Source: Nematopogon swammerdamellus
Taxonomy: Eukaryota > Arthropoda > Insecta > Lepidoptera > Adelidae
DNA: 64,000 bases
Reading direction: 5' to 3'
Assembly: GCA_946902875.1 (NCBI GenBank)
Contig: OX336350.1
Coordinates: 19,520,048-19,584,047 of the forward strand
The notes under the pieces: model-generated
The model's input: only the letters and a program-made list of their open reading frames with translations
What the model was told of the DNA's origin: nothing
Database searches by the model: none
Part shown: in pieces, positions 10,901 through 20,530 of the stretch
How the letters are laid out: each line of letters opens with the position of its first letter
Position numbering within the stretch: position 1 is the first letter of the stretch
Program-made: the position numbers and the translations under genes

Positions 10901-13900
10901 GGCTATTCTCTATTACCAATTAATCTCTACTTTCTCATGATCCATCTCACTTGCACCAAAGAGCTTCTCAGTGGTTCTGGTGAGACAGAGCTGTTTTACA
11001 GATACTATCACGGACGCTGCTCTGCGGAACTAGCATCCCTTATTCCCTGCCACCCGTCCTACCTCCGCATGACTCGTCGCAGAGAGACTCAGCACCCTTT
11101 TGTTGTTGACATTGGGCTTTTGAGAACCCATCGGTTCTCTAAATCGTTTCTTTGTCGCACCGCTAGAGTGTGGAATTCTCTTCCGGCGAGTGTATTTCCT
11201 GAATCCTTTGACCTAGGTGTCTTCAAGCGTCGTATTAACGGGCCAGACAGCCTAGCAACAGTCCGCAAATCTGCTGGCGTGGCACCTAACTGAGCGTGGT
11301 TTCGCGAGGAGAGGTGATTTTGGCTCTGTTGACTGCACCATTGGTCTCTCGGCACAGCCAACCATGCTGGTTTACATTAAAAAAAAAAAAAAACTCCATT
11401 TAATGCAATTTTTTCCCATAATAGCTAATATAGGCAGGCAGACAGTACTTTTAAATAAATAAACAATTGCAGGTGGGTTCCTAGCACAGAAGTTTGCGGA
11501 AGCGACTAGCAACTGTCCACGCGTCGCGTCTCTCGTCCTGTGCAACACATTCACCGACACGTCCGTGTTCAGCTACAACGACTCCGCGGCGCTTTTCTGG
11601 CTGCTGCCGTCGCTCGTGCTTAAACGCATGCTGATGGGCAATTTTAACGCGGAACGCGCCGATAGGAGGATAGTGGAGTCTATTGACTTTATGGTGGAGA
11701 AGGTGAGCCTGTCACTTACTCATTTGTACAGAGCAGATAGGAGGATAGTGGAGTCTATTGACTTTATGGTGGAGAAGGTGAGCCTGTCACTTACTCATTT
11801 GTACAGAGCAGATAGGAGGATAGTGGAGTCTATTGACTTTATGGTGGAGAAGGTGAGCCTGTCACTTACTCATTTGTACAGAGCAGATAGGAGGATAGTG
11901 GAGTCTATTGACTTTATGGTGGAGAAGGTGAGCCTGTCACTTACTCATTTGTACAGAGCAGATAGGAGGATAGTGGAGTCTATTGACTTTATGGTGGAGA
12001 AGGTGAGCCCGTCACTTACTCACTTTTACAGAGCAGATAGGAGGATAGTGGAGTCTACTGACTTTATGGTTGAGATGGTGAGGCTGTCACTTACTAACTT
12101 GTAAAGAGCAGATAGGAGGATAGTGAAGTCTACTGACTTTATGGTGGAGAAGGTGAGCCTGCCACTTACTCATTTGTACAGAGCAGATAGGAGGATAGTG
12201 GAGTCTACTGACTTTATGGTGGAGAAGGTGAGCCCGTCACAAACTCACTTGTACAGAGCAGAGCACGTATCAGCAGTATATTTATTTTATTTATTTATTT
12301 ATGTTAAACACTGACAGCTGACAGCTGGTGCGTGTATTCTGTTTTTTAATTTATGAGTGCACTTGTATTGTTTTTAAGTATTTTTGTTTTTTGTTTTGTT
12401 TTTTTTTTGTCTAATTGGTTTTTTAAAGAATTAACCGAGGGGGCGCTGACGGTGTCCTCAGATAATTTGTTCCAGGCCCTTACGACCCGGTGCGTCAGAA
12501 AATGCTTCCTGTGGTTGGTTCTATGTGTGGGCCATTTTAGTTTTAATGAGTGACCGTGATTCTTTTAGGATTTTATAGGTTTCTATAATGGCTCCTCGTT
12601 GTCTCCTTTCCTCATTAATCCCAGTGCCTGTAAGCGATCTTCATATGTTTTATTTTTAATTGATGATACCATCTTTGTTGCTCGTCGCTGTACTCTCTCT
12701 AGTAGCTCAATATCTCTTTTTAAAATATGGACTCCAAATTTATATGCAGGTATCAGAGCAGTACCGTGTCAGTTTCCATAAAAAAATAATAATAATTATA
12801 CTGACTATTGCAAATTACAGCTGGAGACGCTAACGCAAGCGGAGCTCGCGTCCCGACTGACGCTCAACTGCAGCTCGGGCTACGTGCAGGCTCACAAGAT
12901 GTCCGCCACGCCGGTCACCGTGCTGGACGTGTTCGACGAGAGCGCGCTCAGCACGGCCGTGCGCGAGGACCTCTACAAGTGCTACCCGCAGGCGAAGCTG
13001 GCGCATCTGAAGAACGGAGGCAACTTTCCCTATCTCAGCCGGAGCGATGAGGTCAACTTGCATCTGCTGGTGAGTCTTTTTTAGGTTTCCATATCCCGTA
13101 CGGAAGCCTAGCACGCAGACTAGCTGACGAGGCCTTGAAGCGAGCCAAAACGTGAAGCATGCGCGGGAAATTTAGAGTGGCCACTCGCTAGTCCCGACCT
13201 CGAGTAACACCCTCCTCTACTGCCGATGGGCCCGGATATGTTGGGTGAAGCTATCGCAAGCTTAGTTCCACACCTTCCTTAAGCCTACACCGTCTGTCTG
13301 TTCGTCCCTCCGTCCGTCCGTCTGTCTGTCTGTGTCTGTCTGTCCGAGGGCTGTATCTCTTGAACGGTAATAGGTAGCTCGTTGAAATTTTCAATAACAC
13401 CTCCGAGTAGATAGGTGCCATACCGGAGACTTCCCTGGATTGCTGACTATACTGGACTAGAGGAGAATACAACCGAGGCTGCTATGCGGCCATCTTACAT
13501 CCAGTACGGTGGTAACAACCCAGTGAACCCAGTCGGCTACAATAGCCAGAGCCTACCACGTAGTAAGGGGCAAGGGAGGGGAGTCTACAGCTGTTGTAAA
13601 ACTTTTGTTGAATTAGGTCCCATGGCAGTACTTTACGGTCGTTGTGCCGGCTATACTGAACTGGACGAAAAACTCAAACTGTTTACATAGCCCCTTCGAT
13701 CGAGTTTTATGTGCTGATGTGTTCATGTCTATGATGATGACTGGTGTTGCTATTTGTTATCTTTTTTCTTTTTCTAAATACTTGTCAAGCCTAGTTTTGA
13801 ATGTGTTTATGGTACCCACCATAAATGTAGGTTTTTTCACGTTTATGGTATGCGCTTACTCGGGCAGTTCATTAAAAAAAAACGTCTCTGCCCTTACATA

Positions 13901-14375
13901 GTATGAAAAAGGCAGAACCTTTTTATTTTATCTTTACTTTGTTTAAGGCTTAGCCATTTTTGGCTATGCCAGTCCCATCCCATAGTAACTATATTGATAT
14001 TTTAATCTACTTCAGCATGATTAAGTAAAGTAAAACTAAATAAAGACACTTTACTTTAGTATGGAAAAAGAAAAAAAAAAAAGTTCACCGTACAACAAAA
14101 TGTCATCTAACTTTTTTGCTCCAAATAGGCTCAGGAATACCTGGTTTGCTTTATGACCTATAGTCATCAAAGACCCTGTATTAGTCACTATGGGGCTGGC
14201 GTCGTAACATTATGGTTGTCGTCGCCAGATCCACCTGCGACAGTTCGACGGCACAAGCCTGGCGTCCTCGTACGTGAGCCTGCACAAGCCGCCCGCGGCC
14301 ACCGGAGCGCCGACCTCACCCGACCAGGCCTCCGTGAGCTACAGCCAGCGGGACAAGTCCCTCAAGATCGCTTGA
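7901..14375 (+). CDS. SPG21: maspardin (SPG21 homologue), alpha/beta-hydrolase fold protein
   Basis: Five exons join cleanly: 7901-7999, 9791-10031, 11473-11702, 12821-13069 and 14229-14375 (321 residues; human about 308). Landmarks match SPG21: [15 protein letters not shown] in exon 1, [20 protein letters not shown] and HVFGASLG (nucleophile-elbow Ser112) in exon 2, [18 protein letters not shown] in exon 3, [10 protein letters not shown] and DVFDESALS in exon 4. Where active hydrolases keep the catalytic His this reads GGNFPY, as I recall for vertebrate maspardin, so enzyme activity is doubtful. Human maspardin acts on endosome/trans-Golgi membranes, where it binds CD4. The start is the ATG at 7901, the only one that opens into the conserved start. 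Exon 3 ends inside a 75-bp tandem array that copies its 5' splice site (11661-12260). Introns hold SINEs and LINE relics. The C-terminus from 14280 is divergent. Confidence 0.95.
8570..9345 (-). mobile_element. SINE-1 body fragments and a second SINE-associated module in SPG21 intron 1
   Basis: 8937-9190 is the minus-strand SINE-1 body (poly-T, CACGGTTGGCTACATCACC, GGTGCCATGTCAGTGC). 8740-8930 and 9200-9345 match the module seen at 25240-25550 (GTCGTAAAAGGCGACTAAGG-like and GCAGCACAACACCGA-like stretches). At 8579-8600 a short + strand body piece (TTCAGTGTAGCCGGCA) is present. Composite retroposon debris. Confidence 0.7.
9365..9765 (+). repeat. dispersed repeat with internal GACA/GACG microsatellite
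   Basis: Shared stretches such as GCGAGTTCGACTCGC-like, CGCCATGTCATGGC, AGATGGCGCGCG and TACCTATTACGGTTCAAGAG run up to a (GACA)n tract, then GGCGTAGGCTTAGTAATAGG. Further copies lie at 24392-24712 and, in pieces, at 53675-54415 and 60040-60240. It ends 25 bp before SPG21 exon 2. Confidence 0.75.
10069..10260 (+). mobile_element. SINE-2 partial copy, SPG21 intron 2
   Basis: Starts with GGCGGGTGGTCGAGTGGTTT and carries the B box GGTTCGAATCC and the GAGTTTTTTCTGATGAAAAA body. It lies 37 bp downstream of the exon 2 donor. Confidence 0.75.
10412..10806 (-). mobile_element. SINE-1, near full length, SPG21 intron 2
   Basis: Poly-T then the complement of the family 3' end at 10438; the body; B box complement near 10690; the 5S-like core (complement near 10725-10760); the A box complement and terminal GAGGCTGAC at 10798-10806. 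A cleanly readable minus-strand copy of the tRNA/5S head. Confidence 0.85.
10850..11395 (+). mobile_element. LINE 3' end (non-LTR retrotransposon), SPG21 intron 2
   Basis: The open frame to 11293 ends with [20 protein letters not shown], [12 protein letters not shown] and [10 protein letters not shown], the usual C-terminus of CR1/Jockey-type ORF2. It is followed by a 3' UTR (GAGCGTGGTTTCGCGAGGAG, CAACCATGCTGG) and poly-A at 11380. Parts of the same 3' UTR occur in inverse orientation at 31555-31730 and 34440-34555. Confidence 0.8.
11661..12260 (+). repeat. 75-bp x 8 tandem array copying the SPG21 exon 3 end and its 5' splice site
   Basis: Units start with GATAGGAGGATAGTGGAG at 11661, 11736, 11811, 11886, 11961, 12036, 12111 and 12186. 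Each contains the last 42 coding bases of exon 3 (ending ATGGTGGAGAAG), the donor GTGAGC, and about 27 intron bases. Because 75 is a multiple of three, the frame stays open through the sixth donor, and a TAA appears at 12102-12104. Copies 1-5 are almost identical. Copies 6-8 have several substitutions (for example donor GTGAGG in copy 6). Confidence 0.97.
12300..12770 (-). pseudogene. CR1/Jockey-like LINE C-terminal relic, SPG21 intron 3
   Basis: The minus strand reads [20 protein letters not shown] near 12700 and [17 protein letters not shown] near 12430. Both are characteristic of the ORF2 C-terminal region of CR1-like LINEs. Frameshifted between the two segments. Confidence 0.75.
13105..13280 (+). 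mobile_element. retroelement 3' tail (family E), SPG21 intron 4
   Basis: Shares GCAGACTAGCTGACGAGG, AAGCATGCGCGGGAA, GCCACTCGCTAGTCCCG and CTCCTCTACTGCCGATGGGC with 24829-25012, 32580-32755 and 44714-44915. In the last copy it follows a retroelement ORF, so it is that element's 3' UTR. It begins 36 bp after the exon 4 donor. Confidence 0.75.
13280..13930 (-). mobile_element. microsatellite, SINE-2 3' part and LINE relic in SPG21 intron 4
   Basis: 13285-13385 holds a GTCT/GTCC tract and the AGGGCTGTATCTCTTGAACG module. 13403-13570 matches the SINE-2 3' body (GGAGACTTCCCTGGATTGCT, ATACTGGACTAGAGGAGA). 13690-13900 read on the minus strand gives [14 protein letters not shown], a LINE ORF2 C-terminal pattern. 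Confidence 0.6.
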
Positions 14376-14517
14376 GGCGGAACTCGGAAACGCAATCCTG
14401 TCGTGAAAATATTATTATGAAATAATCATATTTCTGTCTCGAAGATTATTTGGAGGTAGTGGACATGCTCTCTGTTTTCCAAAAAAAAAAGTGATATATT
14501 CCGTGTCCAGTGCATAG
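14376..14517 (+). other. SPG21 3' flank
   Basis: Follows the TGA at 14373-14375. I see no AATAAA here before the fold-back element at 14518, so the polyadenylation site is not located. Confidence 0.4.
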
Positions 14518-14790
14518 TCTAAGACGGAGGTTACACGCTCAGTTTGGTATCAGTTCAGTCCATCAGTCTAGTTAAACTGACGCCAGACTGACCGTTTAAT
14601 CTATTGGCCGATGGACTGATGGACCAGACTGATGGACTTTTAAATATTTTGATAATTTTCGTCAGTCTAGCAAGGGTAGACAGACGGAAGACTGATAGTG
14701 CGAATGCATTTTACGTCTGGCGTTAATCTGGTCGTGATCGAGGTCACGGACTGAACTGATGCCAGACTGTGCGTGTAACCTCCGTCTAAG
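14518..14790. mobile_element. fold-back MITE
   Basis: The ends are inverted: AGACGGAGGTTACACGC at the left and GCGTGTAACCTCCGTCT at the right. The repeat continues inward imperfectly through CAGTTCAGTCC/GGACTGAACTG and CAGTCTAG/CTAGACTG-like blocks. No ORF. Confidence 0.8.
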
Positions 14791-15491
14791 GGTCCCCGCG
14801 CGTTAGGCAGTTTGGCCGAGGCAGGCAGCCAGCAATAAGCCAGCCGACAACCAGCTGTGACTGTTGAAATTGAGCGAGATGAACGTCGAAGTTGAAGATA
14901 CGTCTGGCTGCTGCGACAAGTGCGCGGAGACTGAAGGGAGCTACATATTATCGGCGCGCGAGCTCATGCGCTGCGCGGCCTGAAGTAAAGGGGGAAGGGG
15001 AGGCGCGCTTCCGCATCCTGCCGCGTGGGGGTTAGTCGGAGTGTTGGCCGCATTCCATACGCGGCGCATAAGCTCGCGCGCGTACAATACATTCACTTGT
15101 CTCACTCTCGCTGCGTTCATTCAGTTGGCTGCCATGCAATCGTGTGTGCTAACGGCGTAGCGTGTTCTGTCGCAGCCGAGCCTGGCTGTCATGACCAGGC
15201 TGCCTAGTGTGTGGCTGCCCTGCAGACTTGGCATTCACGAATCACGGTCTCCATCACGAAATCACGACCTGTCACGACCAGCCTAGCAACACGAACGCAT
15301 CACGAATATGGCGATTTTTCATGAAGCAGGTTATGCATTCATAAAAAAGGGCTGTTCAATAAGAAAAGAAAAAGATTATTAAATTGTTGACACCGTACTG
15401 CCTACAGCCGATGGCTGACTGCTGATACCTACTGGGATGTCGAATAACAACATCCCTTTATGACGTCTTTCGTGATTTCGTGACGGCTAGC
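14791..15491. other. GC-rich stretch, no gene recognised
   Basis: 14820-15050 is GC- and CpG-rich, then CACGA-rich low-complexity sequence follows (15230-15310). Short frames occur on both strands, but none has a recognised domain. Confidence 0.45.
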
Positions 15492-15870
15492 CCGGCTGCA
15501 TATATCCAAAGTCTAGTATGCGAGTTGCTCTGATTGGTGGAGACGAGTCGGGCTCCGCCTCCGGCACACCCAGCGAACCTACTGAATCAGATATTCGTTT
15601 GGTCGCATGTGTACTTTGGTGGCTCAGTGGTAGAGTGTAGGGTTTTTTTTCGATCTCGGCCATGGGTTCATGTCCCTTTTGCCAAAATTTGTTTTTTGTT
15701 TTACTTTTTTTTTAAGCAATGTTAGGGTGTTAAAATTAGGTTATTTTTTTTTTATAACCACTTTGACCTAATACTTCCGACGAAATACTTCCGAAATTTA
15801 TATTTCCCGCCAAAGTCAAACGACCAATCAGAGCAACTCGCATACTAGACTTTGGAAATATGCAGCCCGG
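15492..15870 (+). mobile_element. MITE with 47-bp inverted ends and an internal tRNA-like module
   Basis: 15492-15538 and 15823-15870 are imperfect inverted repeats (CCGGCTGCATAT, AAAGTCTAGTATGCGAGTTG, CTCTGATTGGT). Inside, GGTGGCTCAGTGGTAGAG at about 15618 and GGGTTCATGTCCC near 15665 resemble tRNA A and B boxes. The same tRNA-like module occurs at 47066-47125 and 63264-63332. Confidence 0.75.
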
Positions 15871-15879
15871 TTGGCCTAG

Positions 15880-16385
15880 CGATATGACGACACGTTCTGT
15901 CACGACTCGTGTCCGTGTTCAGTTTCGTGTCCATTTCCGACACGAGTGCCACGTCCGGTGCCCTGTAAGTGCTACGATGGCTCTGTGTTGGTTATGTGTA
16001 AACATAGAAACGGCCAACTCCGGCAAGCGTGTATGAAGAGTATTGAGCGTGAAAGAGATGTAAGGAGATCCGTTGTCTCTGCCTACCTCACTGGGAAACG
16101 GGTGTGACGGTGTGTGTGTGTACAACTCAACTGAACAAATATGGAGGTGGCCGTTTTGAGAGAAGGAACAACACACTGGCTGGTTTTTAGTTTTAGTTCT
16201 TCTAAAGGTGATGTAGGTGATGAACATTCCTAGTTTTTTTTTTTATTGTTCATGATAAGGATGAAGAGTAAAAATGTGGTATTTGAGAATGATTTATTCC
16301 ATGCAATATCAATTTGCCTAACTTTTGTATCTAGTTTATTATCGTAATGGCATGCTGTGCGCCTTGGCTCCCATAGTAACTTAAG
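15880..16385. other. no gene recognised
   Basis: Contains CACGA-rich low complexity (15885-15960) and unremarkable sequence. No splice-supported coding segment seen. Confidence 0.4.
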
Positions 16386-17707
16386 GGGAGGTACTAGGCA
16401 AACATCACGTCGTATTATCCTAGTCGGTCAGTCAGTCAGTCAGCGTGTAAGCGTCCACTGCTGGACATACGCCTCTCCAATTTTCCTCCAGTCCTCCCGG
16501 CCTTCAGCGATACGGAACCACTGATTTCCGCCGGCGTACTTAATGTCGTCGTCCCACCTGGCGGGTGGTCTTCCCACAATCCGTTTTCCTGTCCACGGCC
16601 GCCGGTGTAGGACACGGTTACTCCAACGGTCATCGTCTCTTCGGCTAACGTGCCCAGCCCACTGCCACTTGAGCTTAGCCACCCGGTGTCCAATATCGAC
16701 TACTTTGGTGCGTCGGCGGATTGCCTCGTTACGCACCATATCACGTAGCGATATTCCCAGCATGGCTCGCTCCATTGCTCGCTGGGCAACTTTCAACCTT
16801 TGGACAACAGCGACCGTCAGAGTCCACGTTTCACACCCGTACGTCATTCATAACCGGGAGGACACACTGTATTATCCTAACCATAACCATATTTCAAGTG
16901 ATTTAACTATTATTTATATGCTTATAGTTAGGTAAAGATTCAAGGTATAATGTGAATACATTATTGTAATTTAACTTTCTAAATTCTCTGAAAAATGAAT
17001 GGGTGAAAAGTGGTAAAAACGTTCGAAAATGCACGGGCGCAGCGCAAGCCGTGTTCGACCGTGCGCCGCCGTAGAAAAATGTATGAAACACTCACGCACG
17101 GCAACGGCCTAAAATTCAGAAAGTTCAAAGATAGTTAAGGAAAAAACCAATTACTCTGTAAGATTTATTTATTTATTTATTTTGGCACAAACAACAGAAA
17201 TATGTCACAACATGTTAAAATACAAAAATAACTATAATTTACCGACATAGTTCCTAAACGTTTGTACACTTCATGGTTAATTTATTGCAGTAAAATAAAT
17301 TTAAAAAATAGAACAATAATTAGAACAGAATCAAAAAGTTAAATATAAAAAATTAAACTGACAACAATAACTAGAAATATGTAGGCGAATGACAGCAAAA
17401 TTAAAATAAGAGTTTGAAGTTGTTTAGATGACTCTTAATCTTATTGACTATAAACTGAATGGAGAATTTTTCGTATTAGACGTATTTGTAACAAATGTAG
17501 ATTGTAATAGCAAAGGCGTTTTCGAACGTTTTTACCACTTTTCACCCACTTATTTTTCAGAGAATTTCGAAAATTAGATTAAAATAATGTGATTCACATT
17601 ATTCCTTGAATCTTTACCTAACTATAAGCACATAAATTATAGTTAAATCACTTGAAATATGGTTATGGTTAGGATAAAATACGATGTGATGTTTGCCAAG
17701 TACCAAC
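16386..17707. mobile_element. fold-back element split by an RTE insertion
   Basis: The left arm (16386-16422 continued at 16880-17030) is inverted relative to the right arm at 17517-17707. Shared blocks include GGCAAACATCAC, TATTATCCTAACCATAACC, AAGTGATTTAACTAT, TTAGGTAAAGATTCAAGG and GTGGTAAAAACGTTCGAA with their complements. The RTE tail at 16423-16869 interrupts the left arm. Confidence 0.8.
16423..16869 (-). mobile_element. RTE-type retrotransposon 3' end with 10-bp target duplication
   Basis: The minus-strand frame 16847-16440 reads YGCETWTLT, AQRAMERAMLGISLRD, KWQWAGHVSRR and WTGKRIVGRPPARW, ending EAYVQQWTLTR. This is the RTE ORF C-terminus, with a GACTGACTGAC-type tail. TATTATCCTA flanks it at 16413-16422 and 16870-16879. 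It is a short 5'-truncated copy whose retained frame is open. Confidence 0.85.
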
Positions 17708-17790
17708 CTCCCATTAATGGAATTAATGTTTCGAAACAGGTAACATGTTATATGGGTTTTTAAATTACCGCGGTTGTTAGACATTAATTT

Positions 17791-18000
17791 TAAACAAAAC
17801 AGCTTTACTCACGGCTCTTCACGAGCTATGTGGCTCGACGTTTCGGGCCAAGCGTATGGCCCATCATCATGAGCACTCTGCCTGGTGCGACGGTTGGCAG
17901 AGAACGTCGTTGACGAAGATTATAGCTGTGCCCAGTGCGGGTAGTTACGACGTCGAGCCACATAGCTCGGGAAGAACCATGAGTAAAGCTGTTTTGTTTA
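17791..18000. mobile_element. inverted-repeat element with degenerate hammerhead-like fold
   Basis: 17791-17842 and 17949-18000 are about 50-bp inverted repeats (TAAACAAAACAGCTTTACTC with its complement, and TATGTGGCTCGACGT with its complement). On the minus strand, 17885-17832 contains GTGCTC-ATGATGA-T-GGGCC-loop-GGCCC-GAAAC-GTC-GAGCCAC, the layout of a type I hammerhead ribozyme. Penelope-like retroelements are known to carry such motifs. Confidence 0.65.
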
Positions 18001-18840
18001 AAGGTAAAATGTTACTTTGTTAATGAGGTTAGCATGTGAGCGGAGGTGTGCAGCATGAAAACATGAGCCCTACAAAATAATACTTAGCTTTTTCATTGTT
18101 TCTTTAGCGTTTTTGTGGATTCTAGTGTTGTGTAGTTCTAAGAATACTGTTGAATTAATTTTGCTCATTCATTGCTCTATTTTAATCTGTTTTAAGTTTT
18201 AAAATATCCTAACTATTGTAACTAGTCAAACATTCTATTGTCAATGCATTTATGTTATTGTATGCTTTAATTTGTCTTTAAAAGCTAATATTTTTTGTAG
18301 AGTGTGCCGGCAGAGGCCTCTATTTGAGTAGTTTTGTGCCAATATTAATTCACGAAATGTAATTTGGCATCCATCATTGTTTTTGTATAAGTAATTTTCC
18401 TGGATAATTAATTCATAACAGTTTTACTTCAATTTATATTTGAGGGTTTTAAAGAGATATTTTAAATAATTGATTATGTAGTTGCTTGAAAAAAATATTG
18501 GTTAAAACAAAGTGTGATTGGTAATAAAATAGAATTTCATCTATTCACATTTGCAATATCAAATAATATTTTGTCGTATTGCAAACATTTATTTGTAAAT
18601 GTTTACAAAAATATTTTTAATGTTATGAAATAGGTAAAGTGTTCCTTAGTTATGTGGTGAGCAATTAGAGTGCACCAAATTGCATATTTTTGATATTGAA
18701 TAAATTTATTGCATATATCTTTGCTTGTAATTTAATTTTGTTAAAACTCTGTGGTAACGACAGACTGTAGACAATCCAGGTAAGCAGTGCCGGCACCAAA
18801 AACAGACCTTAACAAAACAACTCCTGCAGCCTCGGAGACA
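18001..18840. other. AT-rich, no gene recognised
   Basis: Homopolymer-rich AT sequence without a convincing ORF, splice structure or repeat family match inside the window. Confidence 0.5.
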
Positions 18841-19245
18841 ACAGATGAGAACGGTGGGTGGGGCTACTCACCGGCTACTGCCGGTGAGTAAACTTATTGG
18901 TATCACAGACAGTCCCCTCTGCAGAGCCTGTCTGGAGGCAGAGGAGACACCGGCAGGCCTCACGCACTCTATGTACTTGCGCGCGCTAACTACCTATCGC
19001 CCGACGGGCCGCCGGCGGTCTTTTTCAGTACAAATTCGTCAGCCGCGCGAAGTATACATAGACGCTCGCCCACGCAACTGCGCGCAGCTGCAAAGCAATA
19101 AACACTTTACACTCGATCGTTAAGGTACATTTTCGCACGCAGCGATTGGCGATGTGAAACAGTAGGCTATTAAAGCCCGAAGGTAGGAACATTTTCTATG
19201 GAGTGATTTATCTGTTACGAAGTAACTATTAAGTAATCTGTGACA
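18841..19245 (+). pseudogene. LINE RNase H/C-terminal relic fused to a second dispersed repeat
   Basis: 18845-18960 encodes KLIGITDSPLCRACLEAEET, the cysteine-rich tail after RNase H in several LINE ORF2 proteins. From about 18960 to 19245 the sequence matches, inverted, 28850-29130 (GCACGCAGCGATTGGCGA, AACAGATAAATCACTCCAT and neighbours). This marks a separate repeat present in two copies. Confidence 0.65.
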
Positions 19246-19962
19246 CCGGCACACATAGTCATGGAATGTAAACATCCGGACTCTGGATACATTTAGCTCG
19301 GGGGTTTACAGTTCTGAAAAGGGCAACCAACAGGCGTGGAAGGATCCCAAAGGGTTGCTACGTTTTGTGGAAGATTTCGTCTGACTACTGCAATGTCGAT
19401 GGCGAACGTGGAATTGCGAGTCCTGAATTCTACGTTCGCTATGGTCTTTTCGACTATACTCAATTCACAAGGGGTTTTCATTGACACTTTCTGGCAACTA
19501 ACAATGATTATAAGGACATTTTACCATGGACATCGCGGAAACGCAGGGACAGTATATAAGCCCCGCAAATTGCTAATACGCAGATTATAATTGCCGGCAA
19601 AATAACTCCGATGTGACGTCAGCTGACACCTAAATATACAGCCAGCAAACAAATTGGTAACAACAAATTTCTAATGGGTAATTTTCATTATGAACTACAT
19701 TTATAAAATTATGAAATTAGATATAATCGGAACTATTGGGCTGACGTAGCCACATGTAAAACCGTTTAGCAGCAGCAGCAGCCATAATTTTACGCAAAAA
19801 AGAATTGTTCACTTTAATAATAATTTCACGGGCACAGCTATTGATTATTTTTCCTACTCATTAATACACAAAACACATAACATCAATAACAACCAAAAGA
19901 AGTTAACGAGAAAACAAACTAACACTCGACATGCGTACATCCGACAGTTGCTAACGGTACAG
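19246..19962. other. no gene recognised
   Basis: Mixed sequence with a short palindromic piece near 19390-19450 (GCGAACGTGGAATT-type). No supported feature. Confidence 0.4.
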
Positions 19963-20114
19963 ACGTCAGTCCAGCAGGTCTATTCTTGTAAAATTCTGAC
20001 AGCGGAATCAGCGCTGTTGTGGCGCTGAGAGCCACTTCCAAAGTGGCTCTCAGTGCCACAACAGCGCTGATTCCGCTGTCAGAATTTACAAGAATAGACC
20101 TGCAGGGCTGACGT
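19963..20114. repeat. 150-bp palindrome built from LINE coding sequence
   Basis: The arms are about 73 bp with a loop of about five bases (AGTGGCTCTCAG, CACAACAGCGCTGATTCCGC, TCTTGTAAATTCTG and so on). One arm reads as LSEFTRIDRL in the frame used by the RNase H-region relic at 20726-20914, so the palindrome is an inverted duplication of retroelement coding sequence. Confidence 0.85.
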
Positions 20115-20530
20115 CACTAAAATGGCGGCCACGCGCATTACCAATTTGCGCGGCTTATACCCGAATGTAATCAAAAGTGGTTTGACCAAGCAATTTCGCC
20201 TATCCTACAATCCACGGATCTTCAAATCGCGGGTTAATAGCCTTTCCCCAGCAACATTTAGTCCACCTCCAAGCCGGACTGGCACCTCCTCGGCGGTGAA
20301 ATTGGCTGAGCCTGAGGTTGCGACCTCGGGCAGAGCCACCCAGTTCGGTAGCAAAAAAAAACTCCTAAAGAAAGAGCCTAAGAGCCAGTTTATTACAGTG
20401 TCCAATAAATACACGATCTCGCTGGCACAGTATTAGTACTATATCTTCATGCATTTTTTAATGTATATAGCACCTGTAATAAATATATTTATATGTGCCT
20501 CACTAATAAACACTCGATTTGATTTGATTT
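20115..20530 (+). other. unrecognised open frame next to the palindrome
   Basis: A 104-residue frame (20122-20436) contains NPRIFKSRVNSLSPATFSP and a lysine-rich C-terminus, followed by AATAAA-type sequence at 20507. I do not recognise it. It adjoins retroelement debris on both sides and is more likely part of a retroelement than a host gene. Confidence 0.3.

Noticed and set aside
11565..12104. 179-codon open frame with six 25-residue repeats
   Set aside because: It is SPG21 exon 3 read through its own tandem donors. The family junction uses the first donor, so I do not call a repeat protein here without transcript support.
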